A stretch of DNA of 17,517 nt from RGIG5952 sp045603485 (GTDB lineage: Bacteria; Verrucomicrobiota; Kiritimatiellia; RFP12; JAAYLN01), in assembly GCA_045603485.1 (NCBI GenBank), contig JAZUMF010000038.1, positions 1-17,517 on the forward strand, written 5' to 3'. How positions within the stretch are numbered: the stretch's first letter is position 1; every line of letters begins with the position of its first letter. Under the pieces are notes generated by a model, which worked only from the letters and a program-made list of their open reading frames with translations, was not told the origin of the DNA and did no database searches. Shown piece after piece: positions 15,432 to 17,517 of this stretch. A program made the position numbers and the translations under genes.

Positions 15432-15456
15432 CTTTTCTGGGGACAGTCCTTTTCCT

Positions 15457-15518
15457 TTCCCGCTGCAATGTAATACCCGCGGCGAAAATGCGCACCCCTT
15501 TAACGCACCTTCATAACC
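15457..15518. repeat. 62-bp direct repeat, copy 2
   Basis: This is the partner of 15203-15264. It contains a relic of the nrnA 3' end (CCCGCTGCAATGTAA, 15459-15473) that is not attached to any nrnA body, and the true last codons and stop (15500-15502) of the minus-strand beta-helix gene. Confidence 0.92.
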
Positions 15519-17095
15519 GAAGGCAAATAGCGCGGATAGCGTTCCGCACATCCCACATCTATTACGCCATTCCTAATGCGCCCCCTGCCATAAAAATCCT
15601 TCTCAAGCAAAATTTCCGAATCAACGGGAATGCCGCTATTAACGACAGGTGATTTCAGCTTGGGTGTATATGGTGCATCTGGATTACCATCATACACAAA
15701 CGGAGCCTCCGTAAGCACTGCACACTGGTTTGTTACAATTGCTTTCGTTGAAGCCTTGCCGTAGTATGCGGCATTGTGCGTTCCACCCGCCAAATCGTTT
15801 TTATTTGAACCCCAAAAGATACAATTGGTTGAAACCCCTCCCGACATTGCACCATTACTTAAATTGGGAACATTTCCGACATAAGTGCAATTTACCGATG
15901 TCAGGTTGCAAAATGCTCTATCTCTGCCCTGGTTGTTAGTCGTTATCAGACAATTTATAAGTGGTCCTCCAGAGTAGAATGTCGAATAATCTGATTTATT
16001 ATTGTCAATATGACAACGGTATCCCTTGAAACTGGTAAAGATATAGTATCCCGTATTCGTTCCGAGATAACAGTCGTAATACTCCCCGCTAAAAAGCCCT
16101 TGATAGCCGCTATTCCCAACTGCGATGGCATTGGTATGACTTCCACCGCTTATAATGCCACTACTTGACCCTTTATTACCCTCAAACCGGCAATTCAAAG
16201 TGGACACGCCAACGATTGCGGCACCAACCTTTGAATTTGTATTGCAAATAAAGTCACAGTTCTCGGCAAAGACATTAGCGCTTGCAGCAACTGCGCCTCC
16301 ATTGCCGAGAGAAGAATTTGCAATAAAAGAGCACCGGTACAGTTTCCCAGTCGTTGTAAAATAAGCGGCCCCTCCCGATGCAATAGTATAAGTCGACTTG
16401 TTCCCGTAGAAAAAGCAATTTGTGGCGCTCGTATTCATGATTGCGGCGCCCTGATTTGAATAGTTATGCAAAAACTTGCAATTGACGGCAACTCCGCTGA
16501 TGATGCCTGCACCGCCCAAAGCATATGCATCATTCGTATTATTCATAAAGCTGCAATCATAATACGCACCGCCAATGGCCGTTCCGTGACGGCTCTTGGA
16601 CGAACCGTATGTATAACCTAAATTGTTTACAAATACACAGTTGGAAACAGTCGCTCCACCCTCATCTGATTTTTTGCAGTTTAAGACAATCCCAGAATAA
16701 CAAGAAGCAAAATTTGTAAATGCAATGCCTCCGATAAAGACAGGTCCCGTAATATCGAATCCCCTTCCAGGAGAATTGGTATATCCGCCGACAATAATCG
16801 TCCTCTCCGGGCTGTTATTCTCAGACCTAAGTGTAAGAAATGGTTTATTGATTGTATATGTGACTGCCTGACCTTTTGTTGGAATAGAATACTTCCCATC
16901 CCTGAATATAATCGTATCGCCATCATCCCAAGACTCCCCGCCTTCAGCAAGAGCTAGAGCTGCTGAAATTGAACCTGGATTATCGTAAGTACATGCGGCA
17001 TCATCTGCCCCATCAGGAGAAACATAATAGATACTGCCTGCAGAAGAAACAACTGATATCATCGACGCCAGAACTAATGACAACAAATTCTTCAT
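15500..17095 (-). CDS. Secreted right-handed parallel beta-helix protein
   Basis: The 531-residue protein starts with a signal peptide (MKNLLSLVLASMISVVSSAG, cleavage near 19-20). Next comes YYVSPDGADD with a PGSISAALALA segment, the usual N-terminal cap of secreted beta-helix proteins (also seen in polysaccharide lyases and Pmp-like proteins). From about 115 to 465 it is built of short irregular repeats rich in Gly, Asn and Ser, with recurring units such as NCxFxxN and GGAxxxxxxxxxCxF. The C-terminal block GRGRIRNGVIDVGCAE (504-519) matches the closing motif of many such proteins in PVC bacteria. I see no lyase catalytic residues, autotransporter barrel or sorting motif, so it may be an adhesin, glycan-binding or structural surface protein. 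The start is supported by GGGGG 4-5 nt upstream on the minus strand. Its last 19 bases lie in the duplicated 62-bp segment. Confidence 0.83.
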   Translation of the reverse strand: MKNLLSLVLASMISVVSSAGSIYYVSPDGADDAACTYDNPGSISAALALAEGGESWDDGDTIIFRDGKYSIPTKGQAVTYTINKPFLTLRSENNSPERTIIVGGYTNSPGRGFDITGPVFIGGIAFTNFASCYSGIVLNCKKSDEGGATVSNCVFVNNLGYTYGSSKSRHGTAIGGAYYDCSFMNNTNDAYALGGAGIISGVAVNCKFLHNYSNQGAAIMNTSATNCFFYGNKSTYTIASGGAAYFTTTGKLYRCSFIANSSLGNGGAVAASANVFAENCDFICNTNSKVGAAIVGVSTLNCRFEGNKGSSSGIISGGSHTNAIAVGNSGYQGLFSGEYYDCYLGTNTGYYIFTSFKGYRCHIDNNKSDYSTFYSGGPLINCLITTNNQGRDRAFCNLTSVNCTYVGNVPNLSNGAMSGGVSTNCIFWGSNKNDLAGGTHNAAYYGKASTKAIVTNQCAVLTEAPFVYDGNPDAPYTPKLKSPVVNSGIPVDSEILLEKDFYGRGRIRNGVIDVGCAERYPRYLPSVMKVR

Positions 17096-17196
17096 AATAC
17101 CCCCATAATACTTAATCGCTTAACCTGAAACCAAAAAACAAATTGAAAAAGCTCGAAACAAAAATTTCAAAAAGCCTTTTTCAAACCAATAACGAT

Positions 17197-17225
17197 AATT
17201 TACACATTAAAAAAAATATTGTCAA
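17197..17225 (-). promoter_or_regulatory. Sigma70-like promoter for the beta-helix gene
   Basis: On the minus strand TTGACA (17225-17220) and TAAATT (17202-17197) are 17 bp apart. Predicted initiation near 17190 gives a leader of about 95 nt. A run of ten Cs (G on the coding strand) starts 16 bp upstream of the -35. Confidence 0.7.
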
Positions 17226-17241
17226 ACTTGCTTTTAAAGCA

Positions 17242-17251
17242 CCCCCCCCCC
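17242..17251. repeat. Homopolymer C10 upstream of the beta-helix promoter
   Basis: Ten consecutive C residues sit at 17242-17251 in otherwise A/T-rich DNA, 16 bp upstream of the -35 of the beta-helix gene. Tracts of this length slip during replication and are used elsewhere for phase variation of surface proteins. The exact length may be affected by sequencing error. Confidence 0.75.
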
Positions 17252-17364
17252 TGAAAAAATGTTTATATTATTGCATTTCAATATATTAAATATGTTTAAT
17301 ATTTTTTATAAAACAGCATAATATATCATTATCATGCCTCAAATGACGCTGTGTTATTAAATTG
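17252..17364. other. AT-rich spacer between beta-helix promoter and IS element
   Basis: This is very A/T-rich sequence with several TATTAAATAT-like strings and no credible reading frame or known RNA. The left end of the insertion sequence must lie in or near this stretch; the GG at 17364-17365 is one candidate tip. I cannot fix the boundary without the other end. Confidence 0.4.
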
Positions 17365-17386
17365 GATACAACTAACAAGTTGTATC
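17365..17386 (-). terminator. Perfect 9-bp hairpin after the transposase stop
   Basis: GATACAACT (17365-17373) and AGTTGTATC (17378-17386) are perfect inverted repeats around a 4-nt loop. The structure starts 4 bp after the transposase stop. No strong T-run follows on the minus strand, so it may be a terminator, part of the IS end, or both. Confidence 0.45.
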
Positions 17387-17390
17387 AAGT

Positions 17391-17517
17391 TTAGTTTATG
17401 AAAGGTAATGCTTTCAAATAACCAGTTGCTGCAAGTATCTTCAAGCGAAAGTATTCAAAATCATGAAAGCCATATGCCATTCGTTTTATCACTTTAATTT
17501 TGTTATTTATCCCTTCG
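17391..17517 (-). CDS. ISL3-family transposase, C-terminal fragment (cut by window edge)
   Basis: Reading the minus strand from 17516 gives 41 codons and a TAA at 17393-17391: EGINNKIKVIKRMAYGFHDF, then EYFRLKILAATGYLKALPFI and N. The EGxNNKIKxIKRxAYGFxxFxxFRLxIL pattern is the characteristic end of ISL3-family (IS204/IS1001/IS1165) DDE transposases, including the catalytic-region Glu. The rest of the gene continues beyond the right edge, so intactness is unknown. It marks an insertion sequence immediately upstream of the beta-helix gene, pointing toward it. The element's terminal repeat should lie just left of the stop; ISL3-type stops usually sit close to the end. Confidence 0.85.
   Translation of the reverse strand, partial: EGINNKIKVIKRMAYGFHDFEYFRLKILAATGYLKALPFIN

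Overview
The window looks like chromosomal DNA of a Gram-negative bacterium. It carries an O-antigen/LPS-type ABC exporter (Wzm/Wzt) with a glycosyltransferase, and a secreted right-handed beta-helix protein with an N-terminal signal peptide. The long beta-helix protein, the EF-G paralogue, a topoisomerase I without zinc fingers and the repeat-rich intergenic DNA suggest the PVC group (Kiritimatiellota/Lentisphaerota/Verrucomicrobiota). That placement is an inference from style, not from a marker gene.

Layout. (1) 1-541 is gene-free, with two 8-bp-period low-complexity repeats and then a sigma70-like promoter. (2) 542-5408, plus strand, is a probable operon: EF-G-like GTPase, XRE-HTH/double zinc-ribbon protein, tilS, and an AAC(3)-family acetyltransferase. 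(3) 5520-7142, minus strand: a tRNA-Gly(CCC) with a near-consensus promoter and an intrinsic terminator, followed within 16 bp by an inner-membrane-anchored protein of unknown function. (4) 7170-9196, minus strand: wzt and wzm, overlapping by ATGA, export a surface glycan. A GT4-like glycosyltransferase (9310-10488) diverges from them across a 113-bp region containing an AT-rich inverted repeat. (5) 10624-15219, plus strand: topA, a XerC-like recombinase and nrnA, tightly packed (topA and xer overlap by 4 bp). (6) 15203-15518: nested direct and inverted repeats between convergent genes. The 62-bp junction of nrnA and the beta-helix gene is present twice, on either side of a 192-bp repeat element. 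(7) 15500-17225, minus strand: the secreted beta-helix protein with a clear promoter and a C10 homopolymer just upstream of it. (8) 17391-17517, minus strand: the last 41 codons of an ISL3-type transposase, cut by the window edge, with a 9-bp hairpin directly after its stop.

Most genes are housekeeping or cell-envelope genes. I saw no CRISPR array, toxin-antitoxin pair, restriction system or recognisable phage module. The signals most worth following are the nested repeat insertion with its 62-bp flanking duplication, the repeat C-terminal region of TopA, the HTH/zinc-ribbon protein whose start codon lies beside a hairpin, and the poly-C tract upstream of the surface-protein promoter.
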